In this document: positions 1 to 11,810 of the stretch, piece after piece
Position numbering within the stretch: position 1 is the stretch's first letter
Layout of the letters: every line of letters begins with the position of its first letter
Assembly (NCBI GenBank): GCA_963693085.1
Contig: OY856409.1
Location: 1,531,392,472-1,531,456,471, forward strand
Direction of reading: 5' to 3'
DNA from: Alisma plantago-aquatica
Taxonomy: Eukaryota > Streptophyta > Magnoliopsida > Alismatales > Alismataceae
Length of the DNA stretch: 64,000 bases
Notes under the pieces: generated by a model
Database searches by the model: none
What the model was told of the DNA's origin: nothing
What the model saw: the letters and a program-made list of their open reading frames with translations, nothing else
Made by a program: the position numbers and the translations under genes

Positions 1-2324
1 TGCTATTAGTACTCATAACAAACTTTTTTTTGCATGGAGTACTCCAAGTTCTTGATTTTTTCACTTCCTTCATTGGGTATTGTTGACCTTGTGCTATGAG
101 CACATATTGTATAACTTTTCCCAGTCCTTAATTGCAGTCTATTCTCATCTTTAACTATCAAGTCTCATAGTTTAATATGTTTTAATAACTCGTTGTATAA
201 ATTTCATCTCAAGCACACTTCATTCTAATAAAATTTGATATTTAGAAAGCACCTACATGTAAACGGATACATAATTCCAAAAATCCAATCTATATAAAGT
301 CAAATCATGGCTTCACAACAACCAACATGAGGTGTCTCTTGCAAACATGTCAGAACACATGTACATCGTGTGCTTTGATGACATACAATGTCGACATTGT
401 TCCATATGAGTGGGATTTTCCAAGAGGCATGTCATGTTGATGTGTGACACATTGTGCCAGGGGTCAATCTTCAAATTCAAGAAGCACTTGTTCGAGCCCA
501 ACACAGTTTGTACCTCGCAAGCACGACGTGTAACTTGCTATTGTTTTTGTAAAATGGATCTGAAACCCAAAAGGAGGAAGGGATTCATACACAAACATTG
601 ATAAGGACGGAAGGAGGCAGCTCCCATGTGACTTATTGGATGAAACCAGAGACTATGAGGTGAGGGGGAGAGTGGGAAGTTGTTCCTCTTCACCAACATT
701 GTATGGATCTCTTCCCTGGACCCGAGAGATATGTCCTCTTCACAAAATTTAAGAAGGAGCTTTGGTCTCTATCATCCCAAAGGATGCTTAGGCTATCAAC
801 TTTTTCCGGTCCTTAATTGCAGTCTATTCTCATCTTTAACTATCAAGTCTCATGGTTTAATATGTTTTATAACTCATTGCATAAATTTCGTCTCAAACAC
901 ATTTCATTCAAATAAAATTTGACATTTAGACAGTACCTCCATGTAAACGGATAAATAATTCCGAAAATCCAATCTATATAAAGTCAAATCATGGCTTCAC
1001 AGCAACCGACACAATGTGTCTCTTGTGAACATGTCAGAATGCATGTACATTGTGTGCTTTGATGACATACAATGTTGACATTGATCCATATGAGTGGGAT
1101 TTTCCAAGAGGCATGTCATGTTGATGTGTGACACGTCGTGCCATGGGCCGATTTTTAAATTTAAGAAGCACTTGTTCGAGCCCGACATAGTTTGTGCTCA
1201 CAAGCATGACGTGTAATCTGCTATTGCTTTTGTAAAATGGATCTGAAACCCAAAAGGAGGAAGGGATTCATACACAAACATTGATGAGGAGTGAAGGAGG
1301 CGGATCCCATGTGACTTCTTGGATGAAACCAGAGACTATGAGGTGAGGGGGAGAGCAGGAAGTTGTTCTTCTTCACCAACGTTGTATGGATCTCTTCTTC
1401 AGACCCGAGGGATCTTTCCTCTTCACCAAATTTAAGAAGGAGCTTTTGTATTTATCATCCCAAAGGATCTTTATGCTATCAACTTTTCCCAGTCCTTAAT
1501 TGCAGTCCATTCTCATCTTTAACTATCACGTATCATGGTTTAAAATGCTTTTATAACTCGTTGCATAAATTTCATCTCAAGCACACTTCATTCAAATAAA
1601 ATTTGACATTTGGAAAGCACCTACATGTAAACGGATAAATAATTCCAAAAATCCAATATGTATAAATTCAAATCATGGCTTCACAACAACCAACACAGTG
1701 TGTCTCTGGCGAACATGTCAGAACGCATGTACATCGTGTGATTTGATGACATGCAATGTCGACATTGCTCCATATGAGTGGGATTTTCCAAGAGGCATGT
1801 CATGTTGATGTGTGACACGTTGTGCCATGGGCCGATTTTCAAATTTAAGAACCACTTATTTGAGCCCGACATAGTTTGTGCCTCGCAAGCATGATGTGTA
1901 ACTTGCTATTGTTTTTTGTAAAATGAATCTGAAACCCAAAAGGAGTAAGGGATTCATACACAAACATTGATAAGGAGTGAAGGAGGTGGCTCTCATGTGA
2001 CTTCCTGGATGAAACCAGAGACTATGAGGTGAGGGGGAGAGTGGGAAGTTGTTCCTCTTCACCGATGTTGTATGGATCTCTTCCCCAGACCTGAGGGATC
2101 TATCCTCTTCACCAAATTTAAGAAGGAACTTTGGTCTCTATCATCCCAAAGAATATTTTGGCTATCAACTTTTCTCAGTCCTTAATATGCTCTGATAACT
2201 CGTTGCATAAATTTCATCTCAAGCACACTTCACTCAAATAAAATTTGACATTTGGAAAGCATCTACATGTAAACAGACAAACAATTCCAAAAATCCAATC
2301 TATATAAAGTCAAATCATGGTTAC

Positions 2325-2400
2325 TGTAACACCCAGGCCCACTGCCCAAGGCTCTAGTAGAGTTTCAGGAATGACGACTGGCCCCATAGACCACCACTAG
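2325..2400 (-). mobile_element. Truncated Cassandra LTR fragment
   Basis: This 76-bp segment begins TGTAACACCCAGGCCC and matches the outer end of the Cassandra LTRs at 3263 and 3799. It stops at CCACCACTAG, where satellite sequence (GACTTCCTGGATG) resumes further along the monomer. The 5S-like part and the rest of the element are gone, together with about 300 bp of satellite. It begins at the same monomer position as the complete element at 3263, which suggests a shared insertion that was copied with the array and later mostly deleted. Confidence 0.8.
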
Positions 2401-3262
2401 AGACTTCCTGGATGAAACTAGAGAATTAGGTGAGGGGGAGAGTGGGAAGTTATTCCTCTTCACTAACGTTGTATGGATCTCTTCCCCGGATCGAGGGATC
2501 TATCCTCTACACCAAATTTAAGAAGGAGATTTGGTCTCTATCATCCCAAAGAATGTTTTGGCTATCAACTTTTCTCAGTCCTTAATTACAGTCCATTCTC
2601 ATCTTTAACTATCAAGTCTCATGGTTTAATGTGCTTTTATAACTCGTGCCATAAATTTCATCTCAAGCACACTTCACTCAAACAAAATTTGACATTTGGA
2701 AATAAAATTTGACATTTAAGAAAAAAAATTTGACATTTGGAATTTCATCACAAGCACACTTTACTCAAATAAAATTTGACATTTAAGAAGCACTGATTCG
2801 AGCCCGATCTAGCTTGTGCCTCGCAAGCATGATGTGTAACCTGCTATTGTTTTTTGTAAAATGGATCTGAAACCCAAAAGGAGGAAGGGAATCATACACA
2901 AACATTGATAAGGAGTGAAGGAGGTGGCTCCCATGTGACTTCCTGGATGAAACCATAGACTATGGGGTGAGGGGGAGAGTGGGAAGTTGTTCCCCTTCAC
3001 CAACGTTGTATGGATTTCTTCCTCAGACCTGAGGGATCTGTCCTCTTCACCAAATTTAAGAAGGAGTTTTAGTCTCTATCATCCCAAAGAATTTTTTGGC
3101 TATCAACTTTTCTCAGTCCGTAATACCCTTTTATTACTCGTTGCATAAATTTCATCTCAAGCACACTTCACTCAAATAAAATTTGACATTTGGAAAGCAC
3201 CTACATGTAAACGGACAAATAATTCCAAAAATCCAATCTATATAAAATCAAATGATGGTTTC

Positions 3263-3545
3263 TGTAACATTCGGGCCCACTGTCTAAGGCTCTAATAAAG
3301 TTTCAAGAATGACAACTGGCCCCATAGACCACAACTAGCCTTAAATGTGCATTTTTTCCTCACTCACACTCAAGATGGGGTCAACTGGTCACCCATCCTA
3401 GTACTACTCCAAGCTGAGCACGCTTAACTATGGAGTTCTTTAGTAATGGGCTCCCGGAAAAGGAGGTGCACCTTGATAATATGGGTAGTCCAATCATTCC
3501 TTATAAGATCATTTTATCCGAGGCCTCAAATCCTGGGATGTTACA
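3263..3545 (-). repeat. Cassandra 3' LTR (left)
   Basis: The LTR is 283 bp. Compared with its partner at 3799-4090 it lacks about 9 bp (TTCCCGACT region) beside the 5S-like segment and has scattered substitutions, so the insertion is not recent. Confidence 0.9.
3370..3465 (-). other. 5S rRNA-like segment in the Cassandra 3' LTR
   Basis: Read on the minus strand, the segment contains AGTTAAGCGTGCT (3417-3429), identical to the box A core of plant 5S rRNA, then GTAGTACTAGGATGGGTGACC-like sequence with the box C part GGATGGGTGACC at 3387-3398. In Cassandra this region is thought to supply pol III promoter elements. It is not a functional 5S gene: the flanking 5S sequence is not conserved. Confidence 0.85.
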
Positions 3546-3798
3546 ATCTCCCCCACTTAGACTCTTGACATCCTCATCAAGGCTCAACTATATGGCCTCA
3601 TAATATCACCCCATTTCAGTGCAGACCTAGAATGGCCCATGGACACCCAGCTCCTGATCACAGAATACTAGCGCAAGGGTGGCTACGTCAATCATGGATA
3701 GCCCTTTCCAACATGTCTGTACCACACGGATCAATACTGGCATGCCACATGCCCATGTGGGACCCACCTACTGGAGGGGTTATGACTCTGATACCATT

Positions 3799-4090
3799 TG
3801 TAACACCCGGGCCCACTACCCAAGGCTCTAGTAGAGTTTCAAGAATGATGACTGGCCCCATAGACCACCACTAGCCTTAACTGTGCATTTTTTCCCTCAC
3901 TCACGCGCAAGTTGGGGTCAACTTCCCGACTGGTCACCCATCCTAGTACTACTCCAAGCTGAGAATGCTTAACTATGGAGTTCTATAGTAATGAGCTCCT
4001 AGAAAAGGAGGTTCACCTTGGTGATATGGGTAGTCCAATCATTCCTTAGAAGATCATTTTATCTGAGGCCTCAAATCCTGGGATGTTACA
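3799..4090 (-). repeat. Cassandra 5' LTR (right)
   Basis: The LTR is 292 bp and adjoins the primer-binding site. Its 5S-like segment (about 3904-4000) keeps box C (3932-3943), but its box A reads AGTTAAGCATTCT (3962-3974), with changes from the consensus still present in the left LTR. Confidence 0.9.
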
Positions 4091-4775
4091 GTTTCACAAC
4101 AACCCACACAATGTGACTCTTACGAATATGTCATAACGCATGTACATTGTGTGACTTGATGACATACAATGTCGACGTTGTTCCATATGAGTGGTATTTT
4201 CCAAGAGGCATGTCATGTTGATCTGTGACACATGGTGTCGGGGCCGGTTTTCAAATTTAAGAAGCACTTGTTTGTTGTGCCTCGCAAGCATGACGTGTAA
4301 CCTGCTATTCTTTTTGTAAAATGGATCTAAAACCCAAATGGAGGAAGGAATTCATACACAAACATTGATAAGGACTGAAGGAGGCGGCTCCCATGTGACT
4401 TCTTGGATGAAACTAGAGACTATGAGGTGAGGGGGAGAGTGGGAAGTTGTTCCTCTTCACCAACGTTGTATGGATCTCTTCCTCGGACCCGAGGGATATG
4501 TTCTCTTCACCAAATTTAAGAAGGAGATTTGGTCTCTATCATCCCAAAGAATGTTTAGGCTATCAACTTTTCCCAATCCTTAATTGTAGTCAATTCTCAT
4601 TTTTAACTATCAAGTCTCATGGTTTAATATGCTTTTATAACTCGTTGCATAAATTTCATCTCAAGCACACTTCATTCAAATAAAATTTGACTTTTGGAAA
4701 GTACCTACATGTAAATGGATAAATAATTTCAAAAATCTAATCTATATAAAGTCAAATCATGGATTCACGACAACC

Positions 4776-5665
4776 TTACGACAACAGAACAAGCTACGAT
4801 GACAATTCTGTCTAAGGAAAAATGCCTCAGCAAGCCTCATAAAATCATCCCTGATATACTCCCAAGCAGCCATGTAAAACGAAATAGTAAACCCATCAGG
4901 ATCGGGAGCAGAAAACTTGTCCATTTGGCACATAGTATCAAACACCTCGGCTGCACTAGGAACAGCAGTAAGAGACATATTATCATCCATAGACACAACC
5001 TCCGGTATACTAGCTAAGAACTCCTCCAGAACAGCCTCATCATGATGTACCATCTCACTGTAAGCATTCCTATAGACCTCAACAGCACATGAAGCAATCT
5101 CCTTCGGGTCAGTCACCCTGTCCCCAGATGGTAGAGTAATGCATCTGACTCTCTTATTCTTTCTCCGGGACTTCACTACGACGTGGTAAAACTTTGAGTT
5201 GCGCTCACCGTCATTCAACCATTGGATCCGGGACTTCTCTTTCCACACTTTCTTCTCCACATCTAAAACCTCTTGCAGCTCAAACTCCGCAATCCTCAAG
5301 GCAGTCTCATTGTCCATGCAAGGGTATTCATCAAAGGCATTTTGGGTAACGTGAACAACATCCTCTAGATCTAGGATCTTTTGGGTCACGTCCCCAAAGG
5401 TCCTCCTGCTCCAAGACTTCAACGCCTCTCTCACCTATCTAATCTTATAGTAGAAAATATTTGACGGGTGGCCATCCCTGGAATCATCCCAATTATCAGC
5501 AATGATCTTTAAACACTCATCATGTTGAAGCCATGTCTGCAAAAAGGCAAAGAAACTCTTTTTTGTAGCAATAACCAAATTCCCAGACTTGTACAAGATT
5601 GGGCAATGATCTGACACTCTATAGCGAGTAGGATGAATCGTACTGGAATCCGGTCACACGAGTTG
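4776..5665 (-). pseudogene. LINE (L1-type) endonuclease/reverse transcriptase fragment
   Basis: The minus-strand frames 5617-5435 and 5434-4776, separated by a stop, match the plant L1-type ORF2. SDHCPIL marks the end of the endonuclease domain. KSRIQWLNDGERNSKFYH is the conserved linker before the reverse transcriptase. APDPDGFTISFY is the start of the RT domain (canonical APGPDGF). The catalytic RT motifs that should follow are absent because the copy ends at about 4776 where satellite begins. The other end stops near 5665, next to telomere units. It is a dead internal fragment with no poly(A) tail or target duplication visible. Confidence 0.85.
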
Positions 5666-5670
5666 TTCAG

Positions 5671-5719
5671 AAACCCTAAACCCTAAACCCTAAACCCTAA
5701 ACCCTAAACCCTAAACCCT
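5671..5719. repeat. Interstitial telomeric repeat, seven perfect AAACCCT units
   Basis: There are seven uninterrupted copies of AAACCCT, the Arabidopsis-type plant telomere unit, oriented so that TTTAGGG runs on the minus strand. The tract starts right at the broken end of the LINE fragment and ends at CTCAAGCC. It is too short to be a telomere. Typical explanations are end-joining repair with telomerase activity or residue of a former chromosome end. Confidence 0.95.
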
Positions 5720-7281
5720 CAAGCCCACCACTAGAATAATTAACATAGACTTTCCTCATACATGTTCAGAAAGCAAGACATCATATGGCCTAAGTATGGA
5801 TATCTCCTATTGGAGATCAATTAAAAAGTTCACAGAGAGCACTTTCTAGGCAACAACTCACGTGTGTCTGAGTACATTGTACATAACACATCCCTGATAA
5901 GATCATATAATGTAATCGAAACATGGGAGCTCCACACAATGAACCATATGTTCTCAAAATGTGTTCAAGCATGACTTGTAGAAAACTAGATATACTTCAT
6001 CAACTATAATAAAAGAATCATAAGAGGTACTCGATAATAGAATTATTTTCTATTGATGACATATGCATGGATAGCTCATTATAAGGATAATAAGAAGAAA
6101 ATTCCATGCATGATTAGCTTGTAGAACCCATATTTTTCTCAATCTTATGACCATATAAAATTTTGCTTCAGTGTTCTCAATAATTTTTTTTAAAGGACAA
6201 TAGCCAATGAATGTTGGCCTTTAGGGGTGACAATGTCCTTGTTATTAAATAAGGCAAAGATCTCACGACATGAAGATAATCCAATCCTATGCCAAAATAG
6301 CACATAATACAAATCCCAATGTATCACAAGATATCATACTGGAGTGTCCATGACAAGGCTCTAGAAGCCACAAAAGATTATGAATAAGCCTCTACTTCCA
6401 CATATATCCCCAAGTCATTAAAAGAATGGTGTAAGATCCCTAACTTGGATTAGCTTCCTAATCCTATTTTTCTATCTTAACCACATGTCTAGATGCTTGA
6501 CGATGTATGCTTTAGGGTTTGAGATTAGCTTCCCATTTGGGCTATATGTGTAAATTACCCACGTTTGAGGGATTCCTTGAAGTTTGCACATAACATATTT
6601 GCTTTTTCTTTTCCCTCTCTTACTTGGACTTGGTTGGATGCACTTAGATGATCCAACCAATCCTCCTTCCTTTCTATTAATTGGAGTATTGATGGAAGTG
6701 GTCTGCCCTTTCATCAGTAGAAGACTAATGGAAGTCTGTCTGGTTTGAATTCAATTCATGGTTTGTGAGGTTACTCTATCTTCAATCAGTAGAGGTATGT
6801 TTGGATTCTTGTTGATTGATGACTAATTGGGTTATTCTACTTTTCCATCAGTAGAGGATCGATAGATATTCATGATGTTGTGACCTTGTGTGTTTTCATC
6901 AGTTGACTACTAATGAAGTAGTTAGATGCATGGCCCATGAGATTGACATGTTAAAAATGGATAAAAAGTCCCTCTGCAAGAAAACTATAAACAGTAACTG
7001 AAATTTTTTGTCATAGTTGTGGAAAAACTTTCCCCCTTGACTAATAATAAAAAGAAAAAAAAATATCATGTATTTCCCTTACCGGTCTTGTCGTTAATGA
7101 ATATAGAGGAAATCTTTTTTTGTTCATCATTATTAATCATATGGATGACTGAAACATCTTTTTGCTATATATATTAGGGACAAGATAAATGTTAGTCATA
7201 GATAGTATTAGCGATAATATAATTCTATCACATGTACTAACAAGGAGAACGTACGACATTGGTTATTTATAATTTCAGGGA
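5720..7281. other. Unassigned AT-rich DNA
   Basis: There are no convincing coding regions. A loose repetition of ATCAGTAGAG-like words occurs at about 6713-6905, accompanied by GACTAAT words. The longest open frame (6472-6714, minus, 80 codons) resembles nothing I know and has no coding signature. Confidence 0.5.
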
Positions 7282-7503
7282 ATGCTAAAAACAATTATTG
7301 CACTCAGTTTATTAAAGATGAGCTTTATTGTGTTAATTTTAGTATTATATATCACGATGTCAGATAACATACATATAACTAATGACCAAAATAAGCATGA
7401 ATTAGAAATTTCGGCACGTGAAGAATCAATGCCAAAAGATTATTTCTTATTAAAGAATGAATTACATGGGAAGGACATCTACCTTGTCCCTTTTGAAAAC
7501 TAA
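7282..7503 (+). CDS. Small hypothetical protein with hydrophobic N-terminus (doubtful)
   Basis: An open frame of 73 codons runs from ATG to TAA. Residues 4-26 are strongly hydrophobic (IIALSLLKMSFIVLILVLYI), like a signal peptide or single membrane segment. A charged stretch rich in Asn, Glu and Lys follows, then the C-terminus LLKNELHGKDIYLVPFEN. Surrounding DNA is AT-rich and non-coding, with no obvious neighbours. The order signal segment, polar linker and conserved-looking tail is gene-like and could be a first exon or a short secreted peptide. I recognise no family, and chance remains quite possible for a frame this short. Confidence 0.25.
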   Translation: MLKTIIALSLLKMSFIVLILVLYITMSDNIHITNDQNKHELEISAREESMPKDYFLLKNELHGKDIYLVPFEN

Positions 7504-10500
7504 CCAATACAAACATCTGAAGAATGAGGTCATCTTACATCATTGGATTCATGCAAGACTCTTCCTTCTTTTTTAAGATGAAAATAAAAAATCACGACAT
7601 GCATAGATTATCTCATGGTTCTCTTTTTGTTGCTTCTTCAGTTTCTCACTCACCACACCAATATTTTGCATGAAACTTTTGTAGCACCAAATACAAGTCA
7701 ACTGAATACATGTTCCTAAAAGTGGTAACATATTGAAACAAAGTTAAAAATATAAAATAATTAAATGGAGCAACTTGGCAAGAATTACACATCTTGCTAG
7801 ACCATTACCGAGTAAAATCATTTTTTAGATGAGTGCATTAAACTAAGAAAACAATGATTGAACCTCACTTATTACAATTTGACTTTTGTAGATACATTGA
7901 AGGTAGATATTTATAGAAACAAATAAAAGCTGCAAAATATTGAAAACAATTAACATTCTATATATAACTATATTAACTTAAATCCCATATAGTTGGCACT
8001 GTTGATCTACTTTTAACAACCTATATCCCAGCTTTAAACACGCAGAATAGTGTATTGAATACCATGACTCTACCCAAAAAAAGTACATCCGTTTTGAGGC
8101 AAGCGTCTAAATAAAAATAGTGACTATGTTGAACCAAGTCAAGAGAATTATCTAAGAATCTTTCTAGTTACTCTCCAGAAGTATACATGACTCAGTTAAA
8201 CAACATACTAATGATAGCATGGGTTGCAAATGCTTGCTCTCACATGACCGATTTTAATTAGGTGGTGTTGGTAACCTAGTTTGCTTCATATTGCTCTCCA
8301 TATTAGATTCTAACCAACTTGAGCTAGGTGACAGTGATAATATGGGTCGTTGTTTGTTTCTCTCAATATGTATAAACTTAGAAGGTGAACAAGAAACCCT
8401 GAACACATGCATAAGATTACTAAAAATAAATCATAACATGGATAGAGTATTTGCAAGCATTTAGACATACCAGTAAAAATGTCAACTTATGCAAGACTCT
8501 TAATGATACAAAAGCTACATACATCAAAATAAAAGATCTACATTTAAAAAAGGCATGATCATAATTGATAATGATCTCACATATGAGAATTTTGTTGTGT
8601 GGCTAGCATCCTAGCATAGCAAGAAGAGTTTTGATCTTACAAAACAAAGTATAATAACACCCATCTGCTATGTCAATAACGATGGTATGCATATATGTGC
8701 TTCACAATAGTTATTAGAAAGTTATAAGTTTTCATAAGAGCACTGAAAGATAATAATAAAGAAATAGATCAAAAGTGTCATAATACCTAAAAAATGCAGT
8801 ATAAAAGTATAAAAATAACAACAATATCAATGAGAATTGTATAAACTAGATGATCAATATTTTTCCTAAAGTTTTTTATGAAAAAAACAATATGTGTTTG
8901 TGCTTCTATAATACTACGACAGTAGTCATGCTAGAGGGGTCAAACGAGGCGTGTCATGCAAGTAAACAATAGTTAATAGATTATTTTAGTTTACGCATTA
9001 CTCCCAATATTATAAAGGGTATATGTTTGAGACACCAAAGTATGTGAACATATAGAAAATATTAACATTAACACATACCAAAAAGCTGTATGAAAATGGA
9101 TATATTCTAGAAACACCACTTCCTTGGAAAAATGTAAATAACATAATATTTTAGTAGAAAACACACCTTTCATTAGGATACAAAGAAAGGGAAATCCATT
9201 AAAAATACAGACTAAGAATAACTAGCAATCACATATGAAGTAGGTAACAAATTTCAATACACAAGGAAATATCTGGAAGAATTAAACAAAGATAGAGACA
9301 ACATTTTCTGGATGGAAGACAATAAAGTGAAGGATGGCAACATTTGAAATTTAGAAAATCCCATAGATACATATATCTATTATTTCTACTCTTTTGAATG
9401 ATAAGCACACTCCAATTAACCTGTAATAGGGGATGAAGAAGTGGTCCCTCTAGCGTGATACCCAATATACAATGCCACCATCACTAACACATTCTAACAT
9501 CATCTACAACTAAAACCACCCAGATACAAGTCAACAATCAACAAGAATCTTGACATACCACCCATCGATACCATTTAAAACCATTTCTAAACACACCCAT
9601 TATCAATGCTAGCACCACCATGGAGAATACCATAAGCATCAAAATCCCTCTCGTGGTCTCAACAACATCCACCATCCATGTAATAGCCTTATCCACAATC
9701 AATAACAATAAGAAGAATACATGAAAAAAATTGAGAAAAACATGAGAAGGGGAAAAATATGGAATTATAGAATGAAATGAGTTGAGAGAAGGAAACCAAT
9801 CTCCATGAAAGAGAGAAAGACAAGGGTCAGACAATCTTATAGAAATGGAATTCGATGAGGATTTATTAAGGAGAAGATATAGATAATACATAATCTACTA
9901 CAGAAAGCAACAAAAAATTAGCATTACGTGGTGATTGCCAAACCCACAATAGAAGTGAAGATGTATTTCCAGAATCACACACAATGTGCCCTCTCTAGTC
10001 ATGTTGTTGGAAGGAGATGCTTGATCTTGTATCCATCATGGAGAAAAATATTAGCATAGTTACTCAAGAAGATATTAGATGAGGATGAGCATTCATTAAT
10101 CAAGTGTTATCAATAGTACATAAGTATCAACTAACTTAGTTTTATAATGGAGAGAAGAAACCAATGTCATGAAATCATTTTCTAGCAGCCAAATACATGT
10201 GAAGATTGCAACTACAAATCAAAATGGTATCTAATTATTTTTTGAAAACTACAATTAGGCTACAGTAAATATAAGAACAAAAACATGGGATCATCTGATA
10301 GATCTATGTGAGAGCACATGCTTCTTAAGTGAGTTGTTGATTAATGGAATGCATACAACAATGAAAAGAAGGAAAAACATAATAGAAAAGAGGGGGAAAT
10401 GTATGTCGAGATTTCAGAGCATATCCCAACTAAACAAATCCTTAGATGAAAATATACAATATTATATATATGTTACATTGTAGATCATATAAATTTAGGC

Positions 10501-10939
10501 TCAACATTTACAAAGAAGAACAAGAGGAGCATCATAAGAAGGAAAAAAACTCCAATACATTGAAGACTTAGAATTAGAAATGGAGGATGATACAAGTATG
10601 GAAGATCTAGAATGGATAGTCAAAGAAAATTACAAGTAGAAACAACTAAACAGAGAGAAAGATTAGAAACAAGAATAGACAAAGAAGTAGGATCATGAGC
10701 ATGATAGAGTACCTCTCAAAAACTCAAACTACGAGAACATGATTTTAAAAAATGGTGACCAAGAAGAGACCAATTAGGGATAAAAGAAGAGACAATGAGA
10801 ATAATCATTGACCACATAGTTGACAGGTGATGGGGTAGATATTGGGGGGAGTGTTGAAGAAATATATTAGGAGCATGTTTTGGTATGGGTTCAAATAAAA
10901 AATTAGAGGCAGTGTTGCTAAACCCTTTCACGTACTATG
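7504..10939. other. Unassigned AT-rich DNA
   Basis: I see nothing assignable. The frames present (for example minus 9538-9891 and 9229-9465) are low-complexity products of AT-rich sequence without domain signatures. There are no tandem structure, LTR boundaries or RNA genes that I can support. Confidence 0.5.
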
Positions 10940-11810
10940 GGAGGGAAATTGTAAGAATCCACTTGTGGAATCACAAGTTAATCTCAATTGGAATGACATA
11001 GTGGGCTTGGGCACAGATTTCCAAGAAACAACAAATAATTTTCTAGAGGCCATCATAAAGTGGGACAACAAAGAAATGTCAAGCTTCAAAGAGAAACAAG
11101 AGAAGAATACAAGCAATGTAGCTTCTTGTACAATGTCACTTACTAAAATCTAGCAAAACTAGAGCTTAAATTTCTTATCTATAATATAGCTGAAAAAGAA
11201 TTCCAACTTGAAGTGATGGAGTAGCAGTAAATGTCTCATTCTGACTGATTTCTCATAAGTGATGGGAGCACAAACTTTTAACATATTTTTGTGAAGATGT
11301 GTAGATGGAAAAATAAAAATTGAATGCTTAGTGACGGTATTCATGCATGGGTGAAAGATATTGGCCAGCTCAATGAACATGTAAGGAAATTACTTAAAGA
11401 TATATTTACTAAAAATAGTCTAGGGTCTCAAACCCAAGTGACTCACAGCTACCGAGGGCAACATCATGATTTAAATTGTACATAACATCTTTCAATAGAG
11501 GAAACACCTACGAAGCTTGAAATCCTAGAGGATTTGAAGTGCATGGCACCTATAAAAGCATCAGGGAAGAATGAGATATATGCTAATTTCCTATAGGTAA
11601 AGTAGAGGTGACCAAGGAAGCATTATATCACTTAATTTAAAATCCGTTCAAGGGAGATCAACTAGGAGAGAGAACCATGGATTATGTCTTAGTTCATATT
11701 GCCAAGACATCTCAACTGAAGGATTGTATCTATCTCTAACCAATCTCATTAAATGACGTTTGTGTCAAATATCTATCAATGATTATTTTGTCATGGTGAA
11801 AGAAGCATAC
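10940..11810 (+). pseudogene. Eroded LINE reverse-transcriptase relic
   Basis: Three blocks occur in the right order on the plus strand despite many stops and shifts. At about 11030-11110 NFLEAIIKWDNKEMSSF resembles the L1-type region K-W-N-K-E-x-F-G before the RT. At about 11500-11596 a frame reads LSIEETPTKLEILEDL and then CMAPIKASGKNEIYANFL, matching the start of the RT domain (M-x-P-x-K-A-P-G-P-D-G-x-x-x-x-F). At about 11680-11790 LVHIAKTSQLKDCIYL, a stop and PISLNDVCVKYLSMIIL match the next block (LIPK...RPISLCN..YK..SK.L). It is clearly not functional. Each block alone would be weak; their order and spacing make the call. Confidence 0.6.

Larger units (their letters stand above)
3263..4090 (-). 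mobile_element. Cassandra TRIM retrotransposon, complete, 828 bp
   Basis: This is a non-autonomous terminal-repeat retrotransposon in miniature whose LTRs contain a 5S rRNA-like segment, the hallmark of Cassandra. Two LTRs (3263-3545 and 3799-4090) flank an internal region of 253 bp that encodes nothing. The element runs on the minus strand. A primer-binding site (complement of AATGGTATCAGAG, 3788-3800) adjoins the right LTR, and a purine tract (complement of CTCCCCCACTT) adjoins the left one. The ends are TGTAACA...TGTTACA. A 5-bp target duplication GTTTC lies at 3258-3262 and 4091-4095. It would depend on proteins from other retrotransposons to move. Confidence 0.95.
111..4775. repeat. 684-bp tandem satellite array, interrupted
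   Basis: Long near-identical units recur head to tail. The landmark ATGGCTTCACAACAACC lies at 307, 991 and 1675, exactly 684 bp apart, and again near 2317, 3255 and 4759 with indels and insertions between. Each full unit carries the same short frames on both strands, for example 63-codon minus-strand frames at 313-504, 997-1188 and 1681-1872. These are copies of a repeat, not separate genes. The array enters inside a monomer near 111. Unit 3 has lost about 42 bp near 2186. The unit after 2400 is rearranged: around 2700-2800 it holds several short repeats of AAATTTGACATTT. A Cassandra element and a Cassandra fragment sit inside the array. Whether the monomer came from a gene is unknown; I recognise no protein family in it. 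Confidence 0.9.

Noticed and set aside
313..1872. Conserved 63-codon minus-strand frames at 313-504, 997-1188 and 1681-1872 as a small gene family
   Set aside because: They recur because the satellite recurs. Their spacing equals the 684-bp monomer and substitutions do not favour silent sites by eye.
3632..3874. 80-codon plus-strand ORF inside Cassandra
   Set aside because: It overlaps the primer-binding site and LTR of a non-coding element on the other strand.
3365..4000. Functional 5S rRNA genes
   Set aside because: Only the central promoter-like part resembles 5S, and it lies symmetrically in both LTRs of a Cassandra element.
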